Source: Janthinobacterium lividum (GTDB taxonomy: Bacteria > Pseudomonadota > Gammaproteobacteria > Burkholderiales > Burkholderiaceae_D). From it: a DNA stretch of 64,000 nucleotides. Made by a program: the position numbers and the translations under genes. This document shows positions 41,169-50,795 of this stretch, in pieces. The stretch's first letter is position 1. Each line of letters starts with the position of its first letter. Under the pieces are notes generated by a model, which did no database searches, was not told where the DNA came from, and worked only from the letters and a program-made list of their open reading frames with translations. Location of the stretch: contig NZ_JAAOLY010000007.1 in the NCBI RefSeq assembly GCF_011601275.1, forward strand, positions 1 to 64,000. Reading direction: 5' to 3'.

Positions 41169-41873
41169 TCAATCCTTCTTCGGACGGCCCGTTTTCAGCT
41201 GCGGCAAGCCGGCCAGCACGTTTTGCAGGGTGGCCAGGTCGATCTGGCTGATCAGCGCCACGCCGATGCGCAGCAATTCGCTTTTCTTGATCTCGAAACC
41301 GGCCTTCAGGCAGGCTTTTTTCACCTGGCCCAGGACTTCGTATTCCGCTTCCGGCATGGTGAAGCTGTCGCGCACGAGTTTCGGCTTGCGGGCTTTTTCC
41401 TTCACGACGACGACCTTGGCGACCGGCGCTTTTTTCGCTGGCGCCGGCTTGGCGACGGCCTTGGCGACCGGTTTGACGGCGGCTTTCGCTGCCGGCTTGG
41501 CGGCGGGCTTGGCTGCAACCTTGGCTGCAACCTTGGCCGCTGGCTTGGCAGCGGCTTTGGCGACCGGCTTGGCGACGACGGCCTTGGCCGCCGGCTTGGC
41601 CGCTGGCGCCTTGGCAGCGACAGGCTTGGCGGCGACGGGTTTCGCTGCTGCCGACTTGGCGGCGACAGGCTTGGCTGCGGCCGGTTTGACGGCCACTGGC
41701 TTGACGGCGGCTTTTGCCACCGGCTTGGCTGCGGGCTTCGCGGCAGGCTTCACTGCAGGCTTCGCGGCCGGCTTCGCGGCCGGCGCGGCCTTGGCCGCGT
41801 TGATCGAGGCGCTGGTGGGGAACATCGATACGGGCGCGCTGTCGGCCTTTTTCACTGGGACGGTTTTGCTCAT
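41169..41873 (-). CDS. histone H1-like PAAKP-repeat protein
   Basis: A 234-residue protein: residues about 25-165 are Lys/Ala/Pro repeats (PAAKP, PVAKA type) like eukaryotic H1 tails and AlgP; residues 166-234 form a compact domain (SFTMPEAEYEVLGQVKKAC, SELLRIGVALI) ending GRPKKD. Such proteins bind DNA and modulate nucleoid structure or transcription. Repeat number may vary between strains. An AT-rich promoter region lies upstream. The gene has no neighbour partner; it precedes fdhD by 68 bases. Confidence 0.85.
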   Translation of the reverse strand: MSKTVPVKKADSAPVSMFPTSASINAAKAAPAAKPAAKPAVKPAAKPAAKPVAKAAVKPVAVKPAAAKPVAAKSAAAKPVAAKPVAAKAPAAKPAAKAVVAKPVAKAAAKPAAKVAAKVAAKPAAKPAAKAAVKPVAKAVAKPAPAKKAPVAKVVVVKEKARKPKLVRDSFTMPEAEYEVLGQVKKACLKAGFEIKKSELLRIGVALISQIDLATLQNVLAGLPQLKTGRPKKD

Positions 41874-41974
41874 GGATTTTCCAATCTAGTAAATAATATA
41901 AACAATATATACTGTTTTTAAAAATATTGCTTGCTGCACATCAAGTCATGCGCATGGCATGATCCAATGACCCA

Positions 41975-43432
41975 TTACGCGCTGGCGCGGATGGTGAAAT
42001 CGACCCCCACCTCGTCCCAGAATTCCTGCTCCTTTTCGATCCAGAACGACACGGTGGGATGGTGAGCCACCCAGCCGCGCTTGATATCGAGCTCGATGCG
42101 GTTCTTCATGCGCAGGCGCAGTTCGCTGAAATCGGCTTCGATGCGCGCATGCATGAGCAGGATCGACAGGCGCAGGGCCAGCACGGCCTTGGCGAAATCG
42201 GGGTCGGACAGCACTTCGCCGATCTTGCGCAAATTGCCCTTCTGCGCCAGGATCAGCCGGCTCATGGTCTTCTGTTCGCGCGTCGTAAAACCGGGCAAGT
42301 CCGCGTTTTCCACGATGTAGGAGGCGTGCTTGTGGTAACCCGTCTGCGACACGGCCAGGCCTACTTCGTGCAGCAGGCTGCTCCAGCGCAGGCATTTCAC
42401 CAGGGCGTCAGACGTGGGCTTGAGCTGCGCATACATGGCCAGCGCCTGCTCGGCCACACGGCCGGCGCGCTGCTGGTCGATATGGAATTTCTCCATGCAG
42501 CCCTGCACCGACTGCTCGCGGCGGTCACGCTTGGTCGAACGCAGGTACAGATCCCACATCACGCCCATGCGCAAACCCGCCTCTATCGGCGTCATGGCGG
42601 GAATCGCCAGTTCGCGAAACAGGCCGATCAAGATGGCCAGGCCGCCGACGATGGTGCTGGCGCGGTCGGGGCGCAAGCCGGGCATGTCGATGCGGCTGGT
42701 GTGGCCGAGTTCGATGAAGCGGCGCGCCAGCGCGTCGAGGCTGGCGCTCGTGAGCAAGCCGTCACCGAGCTTGTTGCGGGCGATGATGTCGGCGATGGTG
42801 CGGATGGTGCCGGAAGAGCCATAGGCCGTCTTCCAGTGCTGCGGGCGGTACGGCGGCGCGGCATCCTCGAAATGGCTGCGCGCCGACAGGATGGCCGCCT
42901 CGAACGACGGCGCGTCGATGCGTCCGCCGATGAAGAACGACAGGCTTTGCTTGACGGTGCCCAGGCTGAACGACTCGACCCTCTCGATATCGTTGCCGCG
43001 CCCCAGTATCAGTTCGGTCGAGCCGCCGCCGATATCCATCACCAGCCGGCGTTCGCCGGGTATGGCCAGGGCATTGGCCACGCCCATGTAGATCAAGCGC
43101 CCCTCTTCCTCGCCCGAAATGATCTCGATCGGATGGCCGATGGCTTGCTCGGCCAGCGGCAGGAAGACGGCGCCGTTGCGCGCCACGCGCATGGCCGACG
43201 TGGCCACGACGCGCACGGCATCGAGTTCGAAGCCGGCGAGGATGGCGCGAAAGCGCTGCAGGCAGGCCAGCGCGCCCTGCATGGCCGCCTCGGTCAGGTC
43301 GCCATTGGCGTCCAGGCCGGCGGCCAGGCGTATCGGGTCGCGCACGCTCTTGACCACGCGGATCGTGTCGCCATCATGCTTGCCGACGTGTAAACGAAAA
43401 CTGTTGGACCCCAGGTCCACCGCTGCATACAT
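41975..43432 (-). CDS. ppx: exopolyphosphatase
   Basis: A 485-residue Ppx/GppA-family phosphatase with actin-like fold: AAVDLGSNSFRLHVG (P-loop), GEEEGRLIYMGV and DIGGGSTELI (phosphate loop), then a C-terminal HD-like helical domain. It releases phosphate from polyphosphate or pppGpp. Start 43432 is favoured by AAGAGG five bases upstream; a longer start exists at 43480. Three tandem TGTCA heptamers upstream indicate PhoB control. Confidence 0.93.
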   Translation of the reverse strand: MYAAVDLGSNSFRLHVGKHDGDTIRVVKSVRDPIRLAAGLDANGDLTEAAMQGALACLQRFRAILAGFELDAVRVVATSAMRVARNGAVFLPLAEQAIGHPIEIISGEEEGRLIYMGVANALAIPGERRLVMDIGGGSTELILGRGNDIERVESFSLGTVKQSLSFFIGGRIDAPSFEAAILSARSHFEDAAPPYRPQHWKTAYGSSGTIRTIADIIARNKLGDGLLTSASLDALARRFIELGHTSRIDMPGLRPDRASTIVGGLAILIGLFRELAIPAMTPIEAGLRMGVMWDLYLRSTKRDRREQSVQGCMEKFHIDQQRAGRVAEQALAMYAQLKPTSDALVKCLRWSSLLHEVGLAVSQTGYHKHASYIVENADLPGFTTREQKTMSRLILAQKGNLRKIGEVLSDPDFAKAVLALRLSILLMHARIEADFSELRLRMKNRIELDIKRGWVAHHPTVSFWIEKEQEFWDEVGVDFTIRASA

Positions 43433-43499
43433 ACTGGCCTCTTGTCTTGTCATTGCTGTGCCAACTGAAAAAGTTGGCAAACTCAGTTGCTAAACTATA

Positions 43500-43519
43500 T
43501 AAATCATTTAAACGATTTA
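43500..43519. promoter_or_regulatory. 20-base palindrome upstream of ppx
   Basis: TAAATC-a-TTTAAA-c-GATTTA is a palindrome at 43500-43519, 68 bases before the ppx start. It may be an operator or an AT-rich promoter part. Confidence 0.35.
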
Positions 43520-43546
43520 AAAATCCTACCACACTACCCCCATCGT

Positions 43547-43575
43547 ATGACAGCGGCGTGACAGGATTGTGACAA
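43547..43575 (-). promoter_or_regulatory. triple Pho box upstream of ppx
   Basis: On the minus strand, TTGTCAC-AATC-CTGTCAC-GCCG-CTGTCAT: three heptamers spaced exactly 11 bases apart (TGACA on plus at 43548, 43559 and 43570). Two match CTGTCA[T/C] perfectly. This is the PhoB binding layout, about 115 bases before ppx. Confidence 0.75.
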
Positions 43576-43595
43576 AACGGCAGCCGTGCGGCAGC

Positions 43596-44678
43596 TTAAG
43601 GCACGATGGTGGTGAATAAATAGACAGCGAAAATCACCAGGTGCACCGTGCCCTGCATGACCGTGGTGCGGCCCGTGCCCAGCGACAGGGTGGCCACCAT
43701 CAGCGACAGCAGCAACAGCACCGTCGACTTGATATCGAGACCCAGGGTGATCGTCAGGCCCGTGGCCAGGGATACCACCACGACGGCCGGTATCGTCAGG
43801 CCGATGCTGGCCAGCGCGGAACCGAGCGCCAGGTTCAAGCTCGTTTGCAAACGGTTCGCGCGCGCGGCGCGCACGGCGGCCAGGCCTTCTGGCAGCAGCA
43901 CGATGGCGGCGATGACGATGCCGACCAGGGTTTTCGGCGCACCCATGGCGGCAATCGCCGTCTCCAGCGCGGGCGCCAGCGACTTGGCCAGCAGCACCAC
44001 GGCGCCCAGGCACACCAGCAGCGCGCCGGCGCTGACCCACGCGACTGTTGGCGTGGGCGGCGCCGCATGCACCTCTTCATCGCCGACGGCTTCCTTGGGC
44101 AGGAAGTAATCGCGGTGGCGCACCGTCTGCACCAGCACGAAGGTGCCGTACAGGACCAGCGAGATCACGGCGATGAAGATCAGCTGGCTGGAATTGTAGA
44201 AGGGGCCGGCGGCGCTCGACGTGTAGTTCGGCAGCACCAGGGTCAGAACGGCGATGGCCGCCAGGGTGGCCAGCGAAGCGCTCACGCCCAGCAGGCCGAA
44301 GGTCTGCTCGCGGTGGCGCCCCGCACCCAGCAGCAAACAGATGCCGACGATGCCGTTCAGGATGATCATGATGGCGGCAAACACGGTGTCGCGCGCCAGG
44401 CCCGTCGTTTCCGGTCCGCCGGCCAGCATCAGCGAGACGATCAGCGCCACCTCGATCAGGGTCACGGCCAGCGCCAGCACCAGGGTGCCGTACGGTTCGC
44501 CGATGCGGTGCGCCACCACTTCCGCGTGGTACACGGCGGCCAGCACGCTGCCGATCAGGCCAGCGACCAGCAGGATCTGGTAGGCGCCGCCGACATTGAA
44601 GGTGGAACCGAACAGGAACAGCCAGCCGGCAATCGGGGCGGCAAGCGGCCATACAGGCAGGGATTTAAGCATTTTCAT
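43596..44678 (-). CDS. cation:proton antiporter of the ChaA/Cax type
   Basis: A 360-residue membrane protein with about ten helices and the two calcium/cation exchanger repeats: VALAVTLIEVALIVSLM (E in the first repeat) and IAAIVLLPEGLAAVRAA (E in the second). It exchanges Ca2+ or Na+/K+ for protons at the inner membrane. The start at 44678 (MKMLKSLPVWPL) fits the family better than the longer frame from 44759; no strong ribosome site. It ends 163 bases before ppx. Confidence 0.88.
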   Translation of the reverse strand: MKMLKSLPVWPLAAPIAGWLFLFGSTFNVGGAYQILLVAGLIGSVLAAVYHAEVVAHRIGEPYGTLVLALAVTLIEVALIVSLMLAGGPETTGLARDTVFAAIMIILNGIVGICLLLGAGRHREQTFGLLGVSASLATLAAIAVLTLVLPNYTSSAAGPFYNSSQLIFIAVISLVLYGTFVLVQTVRHRDYFLPKEAVGDEEVHAAPPTPTVAWVSAGALLVCLGAVVLLAKSLAPALETAIAAMGAPKTLVGIVIAAIVLLPEGLAAVRAARANRLQTSLNLALGSALASIGLTIPAVVVVSLATGLTITLGLDIKSTVLLLLSLMVATLSLGTGRTTVMQGTVHLVIFAVYLFTTIVP

Positions 44679-44982
44679 TATGGGCCTGGCAAGAGTAAAA
44701 AAGGGGAACTGCGGTGCGGACAGCAAAGGATAACCAGGGCAGCCTGGCGTGCATGCCACAGCATAACTTGCCTAGCTTAAATGAAAGTTAGGGAATGCAC
44801 ATGTTCCGGTGCCGGCGCCCCGCGCCTGGATCACCTTTCAATCACCTTGCCGCAGCGCACCTGCTTGCTACCTGTAACTATAGTCCCTTTGGTAACATGC
44901 CGTTGCAATTTCCTTGTCTTTTTGCTTGCTGCCGCCGTCATAATGCAAGGTCCGCCTTCCCGGCACCGACCAAGGACAGACC

Positions 44983-45327
44983 ATGATTTCCATAAACAGC
45001 ACGGCCATGCGCACGTTCTTCTTTGCGGGCAGTTTGCTGTCCGCCGCCGCACACGCGGACACGCCGCCAGCGGACGCGGCGCAAGTTGACGCGAACTGGG
45101 CCACCGCGGCCGCGCCTGCGGCAGAGCCGGAATCACGCTGGCAAGACAGCCTGCCGCCCGCGCCGCCCGTGGCGCCACGCGAAGAAAAGATCCTGCCCAA
45201 GAGCGAATGGCTCACCGTCGAACCGATGAAGGCGCCCGACCGGCGCTGCGATCCGGGCCTCGACGCCCTGTTCCTGCCCAAGGAATGCGGCAAGGAACCC
45301 AGCTGGCTGGGGTCGCACAAGAAGTAA
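44983..45327 (+). CDS. secreted hypothetical protein, 114 aa
   Basis: AAGGA precedes the ATG. A signal peptide (MISINSTAMRTFFFAGSLLS, cut expected after AHA near residue 25) is followed by a Pro/Ala-rich, negatively charged region and two cysteines (RRCDPG and KECGKE). I do not recognise the family. The mature protein is probably periplasmic and about 9 kDa. Confidence 0.6.
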   Translation: MISINSTAMRTFFFAGSLLSAAAHADTPPADAAQVDANWATAAAPAAEPESRWQDSLPPAPPVAPREEKILPKSEWLTVEPMKAPDRRCDPGLDALFLPKECGKEPSWLGSHKK

Positions 45328-45333
45328 TCCGAT

Positions 45334-46485
45334 TTAAATATCGAGGGTGCTCGCAGCTTGCGCCTCGACGACACGATTGCGGCCCGCCTGCTTGGCCGAT
45401 TGCAGCGCCTCGTCGGCCCGCTTGAACAGGCTGACCGTGCTGTCCTCGGCGCGGATGGTGGTCACGCCCAGGCTGGCCGTCAGCTGCAGCACGGCCCGTT
45501 CTGTCTTGACGGACAGCGCTTCGACGGCGGCGCGGATGCGTTCGGCCACCATCAGCGCATCGGCCAGTGTCGTGCGCGGCAGCTGGATGGCGAATTCGGC
45601 GCCGCCCAGGCGGCCCATCAGGTCGCTGTCGCGCAGTTGCTGGCGGCACGTGTCGACGATGGTTTTCAGCACCGCATCGCCCACAGGATGGCCATAGCTG
45701 TCGTTGACTCTTTTGAAGTGATCGATATTGAGCACCACCAGCGCCGTCGGCAAGCCGGGACGGCGCGCCAGCGCCATCCATGGCGCCAGCGCCTGGTAAA
45801 AGCCGCGCCGGTTCGGCACGCCCGTGGCAGAGTCGAGCACTTCCAGGCGCGCCAGCTCGCCGCCCAGTTTTTCACGCGACAGCAGCAGATAGCCGAAGGC
45901 GTTGGTCAGCATCATCAGGTACAGGGCGCCGAAGCCGGCCAGCTGCATCAGCTCCGCGTCAAAACCGGGGACGGCGGCGGCCAGCACGCCGCGCGCGGCG
46001 ATCAACAAGGACAGCAGCCCCATGCTGACGACGAGGAAGCGGCGCAGCATGCTCGCCTCGCGCCATTTCAGGCACAGCGCGGCCACGCCGGAGAGGAAGA
46101 AGCCGGCCACGATCAGCGAGCCGCCGGCGCTGCGCAGCAGCGGCGCCACGTCGAGCAGATAGCAGGCGGCAAACAGGGCCACCGACAGGCCCAGCGCCGG
46201 CAGCACGGTGCGGCGCCAGCCGCTGCGCCCGGCCGCCTGCCACAGCGCGCCCGCATCAAGCGCCATGCCGGCAAACAGCAGGCTGTTGCCGAGCAGGATA
46301 GAGAGGAAATCGGGCAGCACGCCGCGGAAATACAGCAGGCACCAGGCCACGGCCTGGCATTGCTTGGCAATCGCCCAGGTGGACATGCTGAGCGACTTCT
46401 TGCGTTCGTACTCGAAGAAGAACAGGGCCGCGCACAGGCTCAAGTTGCCGAGCGCCAGGGCCAGTACCAGGGTCTTGATATCCAT
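45334..46485 (-). CDS. membrane GGDEF-domain protein with degenerate GGAEF motif
   Basis: A 383-residue protein: about six membrane helices in residues 5-200, then a GGDEF domain (about 210-375). The signature reads GGAEF at residues 294-298, so the third residue that binds the catalytic metal is Ala. GGAEF versions are often inactive or weak, so it may be a receptor or a low-activity diguanylate cyclase. It is convergent with the small secreted gene and lies alone. Confidence 0.88.
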   Translation of the reverse strand: MDIKTLVLALALGNLSLCAALFFFEYERKKSLSMSTWAIAKQCQAVAWCLLYFRGVLPDFLSILLGNSLLFAGMALDAGALWQAAGRSGWRRTVLPALGLSVALFAACYLLDVAPLLRSAGGSLIVAGFFLSGVAALCLKWREASMLRRFLVVSMGLLSLLIAARGVLAAAVPGFDAELMQLAGFGALYLMMLTNAFGYLLLSREKLGGELARLEVLDSATGVPNRRGFYQALAPWMALARRPGLPTALVVLNIDHFKRVNDSYGHPVGDAVLKTIVDTCRQQLRDSDLMGRLGGAEFAIQLPRTTLADALMVAERIRAAVEALSVKTERAVLQLTASLGVTTIRAEDSTVSLFKRADEALQSAKQAGRNRVVEAQAASTLDI

Positions 46486-46522
46486 GGGCTAGGCTATCGA
46501 TGCGCAGGCGCGGCGCGCCAGG

Positions 46523-46798
46523 TCAGATTTCGTGTTCGACATTGGTGCTGCCGTCGCCGATCTTGCTGGCCCACGCCTGCACGAAATACTGCTTTTCCAC
46601 TTCGCTGGGCGCCTCGTGCCAGAACACGATGAGGGTGCCCTTGTGGTCGTGGATTTGCGCCACTTTCTCAATGAATCCGACATTGGCGGCCTGGTCGGCC
46701 AGCGCCGCCGCGTAGCCGTACACGCGCGTCAGCCGCTCGATGCGGTCAGGCTCCGTAAAACTGTTCGTCGCCGTAATGATGGGGTGATCCAAAAACAT
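46523..46798 (-). CDS. hypothetical protein, 91 aa
   Basis: It begins MFLDHPIITATNSFTEPDRI at 46798, with GGAGA six bases upstream; an ATG four codons earlier is possible. No known domain is recognised. The sequence is soluble, with an EPSEVEKQYF-like C-terminal helix. It lies upstream of the GGDEF gene on the same strand, so they may be co-transcribed. Confidence 0.6.
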   Translation of the reverse strand: MFLDHPIITATNSFTEPDRIERLTRVYGYAAALADQAANVGFIEKVAQIHDHKGTLIVFWHEAPSEVEKQYFVQAWASKIGDGSTNVEHEI

Positions 46799-46975
46799 GC
46801 TTGTCTCCATGGTGCCCGACTGCGCGGCCGTGCCGCCGCGCGCCATATACATCGACATATCGCATCTACATATACGCATGCTCGGCGCGGATTAATCGGG
46901 TATGCTCACGGGAGCTTATCAGATTTCTCTGAATGCAACAAAGCATCTCCCCAGTCCACTCAGCGAAGTCGTCCC

Positions 46976-47752
46976 ATGCCGGAAAACAGAAGCACCACCC
47001 TACTTGCCCCGCAGGTGCATACCTGTGGCGACCGGCGCCGCCTGGAATTCCAGCCCGGCATGATCCAGAGCGAAATGCTGCTGTCGCGCCCCGATCACCT
47101 GCTGCTGCGCTACGCGCGCGCCATGATGTGCTTTACCCTGTTCGTGCCGCGCCCGCGGCACATCCTGATGGTGGGACTGGGCGGTGGTTCGCTGCTGAAA
47201 TTCTGCCACCGCCACCTGCCCGACGCGCGCATCACGGTGCTGGAATTGCGCGCCGACGTGATCGCCCTGCGCGAGCAATTCATGCTGCCGCCCGACGACG
47301 CGCGCCTGCGCATCATCGAGACGGACGCCGTCAGCTATATCCGCCAGCATCCGGGCTGCGCCGACGTGCTGCTGCTCGACGGCTACGATGAAACGGGATT
47401 GCCGCCCGCCCTCGGCAGCGCGCGCTTCTATGCGGACTGCCTGCGCGCCCTGCTGCCCGGCGGCGTGCTGGTGGCCAACCTGTTCAGTTATGACGAGCAC
47501 TACCCCGCCATGCTGGCGCGCCTGATGCTCACCTTCCGCGGCGCCGTCTGCCACTTCGACGGCATCGCCGGCAACAACCGCATCGTCTTTGCCGCCAAGC
47601 CGGAACAAGAGCAAGGCGCCGGCGGCCGCGCCGTGCGCGTGGTGCGCCTGGTGCGCTGGCGCCGGATGGCCGGTCTGGCGTTCCTGAACCGCTGGCTGCC
47701 GGCATGGCAGTTGTGGCGTTTGCGCCGCCATTCGGGCGCGGGCAGCAACTGA
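46976..47752 (+). CDS. spermidine-synthase-like methyltransferase-fold protein
   Basis: A 258-residue polyamine-aminopropyltransferase-like protein. The nucleotide loop ILMVGLGGGSLLKF, the acidic residue in ITVLELRADV, and DVLLLDGYDETGLPPAL match the fold. The N-terminal beta-hairpin is short and the last 40 residues are Arg/Trp-rich. Whether it makes spermidine is uncertain; similar bacterial proteins have lost the decarboxy-SAM-binding residues. Monocistronic. Confidence 0.75.
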   Translation: MPENRSTTLLAPQVHTCGDRRRLEFQPGMIQSEMLLSRPDHLLLRYARAMMCFTLFVPRPRHILMVGLGGGSLLKFCHRHLPDARITVLELRADVIALREQFMLPPDDARLRIIETDAVSYIRQHPGCADVLLLDGYDETGLPPALGSARFYADCLRALLPGGVLVANLFSYDEHYPAMLARLMLTFRGAVCHFDGIAGNNRIVFAAKPEQEQGAGGRAVRVVRLVRWRRMAGLAFLNRWLPAWQLWRLRRHSGAGSN

Positions 47753-47906
47753 AAGTCATCTTCCCCGGCCATAGATATTGTTGCTTATTAGCAGTGTTTT
47801 GGTGCAAAATCCGCATGATGGATGTGGTTTATGACAAACTACGGCCTGCGTGGGGCCGGCAGGCGCCGCGGAACCCAAGTGTCCATGAAGTGAGATAGGA
47901 AAAACC

Positions 47907-50783
47907 ATGCTGCGTGGCCGCCTGCCATTGTCGATTTCCGCTGCGGCCGCGCTGACCTTTGCCTGCGGCGTCAGCGTGACGGCGGTGCTGTTTGCCGCCA
48001 TCAGCCAGCTCGAATACGACAAGTTGAGCCTGAGCCTGCAGCAGCGCGCGGGCGCCAGGGTGGCCGCCATCGAGCAGGGACTCGACGATGCGGTCGAGGT
48101 GCTGACCACGACGAACCAGCTGTTTGCCGCCGTCGTGCCCGTCACGCGCGAACAGTTCCACGACTTCACCACGCCGCTGCTGCAGCGCCATCCGTTCATC
48201 CAGGCCTTCAATTTCCACCGCATCGTGCCGCATGCGCAGCGCGCCGCATTCGAGGCCGAACTGCGGCGCATCGTGCCCGACTACGCCATGACGGAAATGC
48301 ACGACGGCGTCATCGTGCCCGCCACGACGCGCACCAGCTACCTGGTGGTGGACTACCTCGAACCCCTGCAGGGCAACGGCCCCGCCTTCGGCCTGAACGT
48401 CAGCCCGAATGGCGTACTGGCGCGCGCGCTGGAACAGGCGATCGTCAGCGGCCAGACCACCGCCACCGGCCTGCTGGCCCTGGCGCAGGGACCGCAGCAG
48501 GGATTCGTCATCGTGCGTCCCGTGTACCGCCACGGCGTGCCCGTGCAGACGGTGCAGCAGCGGCGCGCGGCGCTGATCGGCGATACGGCGGTCATCGTGC
48601 GCGCCGGGGAACTGGTGCAGAAAATCCTCGCCGGCGCCGACCTGCTGGGCGATTCGCAGCTTGAACTGAGCGTCTACGCGGACGCCGGCGCCGACCCGCG
48701 CCAGATGATCTTCCGGCATGGCCAGGCGCCTGCCAGCGAGCCAGGCGGCGCCTGGGAGTCCTTGCCGCGCTGGCTGCACTTTGCCTACCACAACCATTAT
48801 GACCGGGCCTTTGCTTCCGCCGGCCGGCCATGGCATGTGCGCGTGGTCGCCCATCCGCGTCCCTTTCTGGCCGACCATCTGGGCTCATTGTTTACCCTGA
48901 TCACTGGCCTGCTGTTCAGCTTGCTGACGGCCGCATTCGTGCAGTCGCTGACGCAACGCTCGCGCCGCGTGCAGCTGCTGGTGGAGCAGCGCACGGCCGA
49001 CCTCAAGCGCAGCAACGAGCTGCTCAGCGCCGACGTGCGGGCACGCCAGCGCACGGAGCGCGCCCTGCAGGAAAGCGAAAAGCGCTTCCGCCGCCTGCTG
49101 GCCCTGTCGTCGGACTGGTACTGGGAACAGGACGCCAACTTCTGCTTCACCCACATCACCAGCGGTTTCACGGACAAGTCAAACATGCCGCTGGAACGCT
49201 TCATCGGCATGACGCGCTGGGACAACAATGCGGAAATGCGCAATTCGCGCTGGGGCAGGCAGCATATCGCCAACCTGGAAGCGCACCTGCCCTTTTCCAA
49301 CCTCGAATATGCGATGCACGACCGCGACGGCCAGCTGCGCTGGTTCAGCATCAATGGCGAACCGCTGTTCAACGAGCTCGGCGAATTCCGCGGCTACCGG
49401 GGCACGGGTTCCGAAATCACGGAACGCAAGCTGGCCGAGCAGCAGATCCAGCACATCGCCCACCACGACGTGCTGACGGGTTTACCCAACCGCGCCCTGC
49501 TGCGCGACCGCCTGGCGCAAGCGATGGCCCTGTCGCGCCGCAAGAACCGCGCATTGTGGGTACTGCTGATCGACCTAGACCGTTTCAAGTTCGTCAACGA
49601 CAGCCTCGGCCACAAGGCTGGCGACCTGCTGCTGAAAACCATCGCCACGCGCTTGCAGGCCAGCCTGCGCGAAAGCGATACGGTGGCGCGCCTGTCGGGC
49701 GATGAATTCGTCGCCATCCTGTGCGAACAGGTGGACGAAGTGCTCAGCGGCGCCATCGTGCAGCGCGTGATGGATGCCGTGGCCCAGCCGGTACTATTGG
49801 ACGGCAAGGAATTCTTCGTCACCTGCAGCATCGGCGTGGCGATCTACGACATGTCGCGCTACGACGCCCCCGGCGACGTGACCCTGAATGGCGAGACGCA
49901 GAACCTGATCGAGCAGGCCGACATCGCCATGTACTGCGCCAAGAAACAGGGCCGCAACAACATCAAGTTCTACACGACGGCCATGAACCAGGCCACCCTG
50001 GAGCGCCTGCGCATCGAAACGGCGCTGCGCAACGCGCTCGAGCGCGAGCAGTTCGTGCTGCATTACCAGCCGCAGGTGGACCTGGCCAGCGGGCGCATCG
50101 TCGGCGTGGAAGCGCTGCTGCGCTGGCAGCATCCGGAACTGGGCATGGTGGCGCCGCAGCGCTTCATCGCGCTGGCGGAGGATACGGGCCTGATCGTGCC
50201 GATCGGCGCCTGGGTCATGCGCGAAGCGTGCGCACAGGTAAAACGCTGGCATGCGGCGGGCCTGGACACCTTGCGCCTGGCCGTCAACCTGTCGGCGCGC
50301 CAGTTCAACGAGCCGAACCTGGTCGCCACGATCGCCGACGTGCTGCGGGAAACGGGCTTGCCGCCCGCTTGCCTGGAACTGGAATTGACGGAAAGCCTGT
50401 TCATGCACGACGTGGCGCTGGCCGTCAGCCAGCTGCACGACATGAAGGCGCTGGGGGTGCAGCTGTCGATCGACGACTTCGGCACCGGCTATTCCAGCTT
50501 CGCCTACCTGCGCACCTTCCCCATCGACGTACTGAAGATCGACCGCAGCTTCGTCGGCGACGTGGCGCGCGACGCGGACGACGCGGCCATCGTCGTCTCC
50601 ATCATCGCCCTGGCGCACAATCTGAAGCTGCGCGTGGTGGCCGAAGGCGTGGAAACGGCGGAGCAGCTCGATTACCTGCGCCGCCATGGCTGCGACGAGG
50701 CGCAGGGCTATTACTTCAGCCATCCGCTGCCGGCGGAGGAGGTGGAAATACTGCTGCGCGGCGAGTTCTGCGCGACGCAGTGA
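47907..50783 (+). CDS. CHASE-PAS-GGDEF-EAL c-di-GMP protein
   Basis: A 958-residue protein: span 1 (about 10-32), CHASE sensor domain in the periplasm (75-270), span 2 (about 329-350), coiled coil, PAS (395-520; SSDWYWEQDANFCFTHIT), GGDEF (530-690; motif SGDEF at 597-601) and EAL (700-955; EALLRW with E735). The EAL shows intact motifs (IDDFGTGYSS). It may both make and degrade c-di-GMP; SGDEF is usually tolerated. It is a stand-alone gene. Confidence 0.93.
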   Translation: MLRGRLPLSISAAAALTFACGVSVTAVLFAAISQLEYDKLSLSLQQRAGARVAAIEQGLDDAVEVLTTTNQLFAAVVPVTREQFHDFTTPLLQRHPFIQAFNFHRIVPHAQRAAFEAELRRIVPDYAMTEMHDGVIVPATTRTSYLVVDYLEPLQGNGPAFGLNVSPNGVLARALEQAIVSGQTTATGLLALAQGPQQGFVIVRPVYRHGVPVQTVQQRRAALIGDTAVIVRAGELVQKILAGADLLGDSQLELSVYADAGADPRQMIFRHGQAPASEPGGAWESLPRWLHFAYHNHYDRAFASAGRPWHVRVVAHPRPFLADHLGSLFTLITGLLFSLLTAAFVQSLTQRSRRVQLLVEQRTADLKRSNELLSADVRARQRTERALQESEKRFRRLLALSSDWYWEQDANFCFTHITSGFTDKSNMPLERFIGMTRWDNNAEMRNSRWGRQHIANLEAHLPFSNLEYAMHDRDGQLRWFSINGEPLFNELGEFRGYRGTGSEITERKLAEQQIQHIAHHDVLTGLPNRALLRDRLAQAMALSRRKNRALWVLLIDLDRFKFVNDSLGHKAGDLLLKTIATRLQASLRESDTVARLSGDEFVAILCEQVDEVLSGAIVQRVMDAVAQPVLLDGKEFFVTCSIGVAIYDMSRYDAPGDVTLNGETQNLIEQADIAMYCAKKQGRNNIKFYTTAMNQATLERLRIETALRNALEREQFVLHYQPQVDLASGRIVGVEALLRWQHPELGMVAPQRFIALAEDTGLIVPIGAWVMREACAQVKRWHAAGLDTLRLAVNLSARQFNEPNLVATIADVLRETGLPPACLELELTESLFMHDVALAVSQLHDMKALGVQLSIDDFGTGYSSFAYLRTFPIDVLKIDRSFVGDVARDADDAAIVVSIIALAHNLKLRVVAEGVETAEQLDYLRRHGCDEAQGYYFSHPLPAEEVEILLRGEFCATQ

Positions 50784-50795
50784 CGGGCCGCCGCG

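Noticed and set aside
41400-41810. Repetitive DNA that might suggest a CRISPR or satellite
   Set aside because: The repeats encode the PAAKP-type tail of the H1-like protein, are irregular in length and lack spacers.
43500-43519. A rho-independent terminator at the TAAATC...GATTTA palindrome
   Set aside because: The arms are AT-only with no strong GC stem, so it cannot act as a classic terminator; it was kept only as a possible operator.
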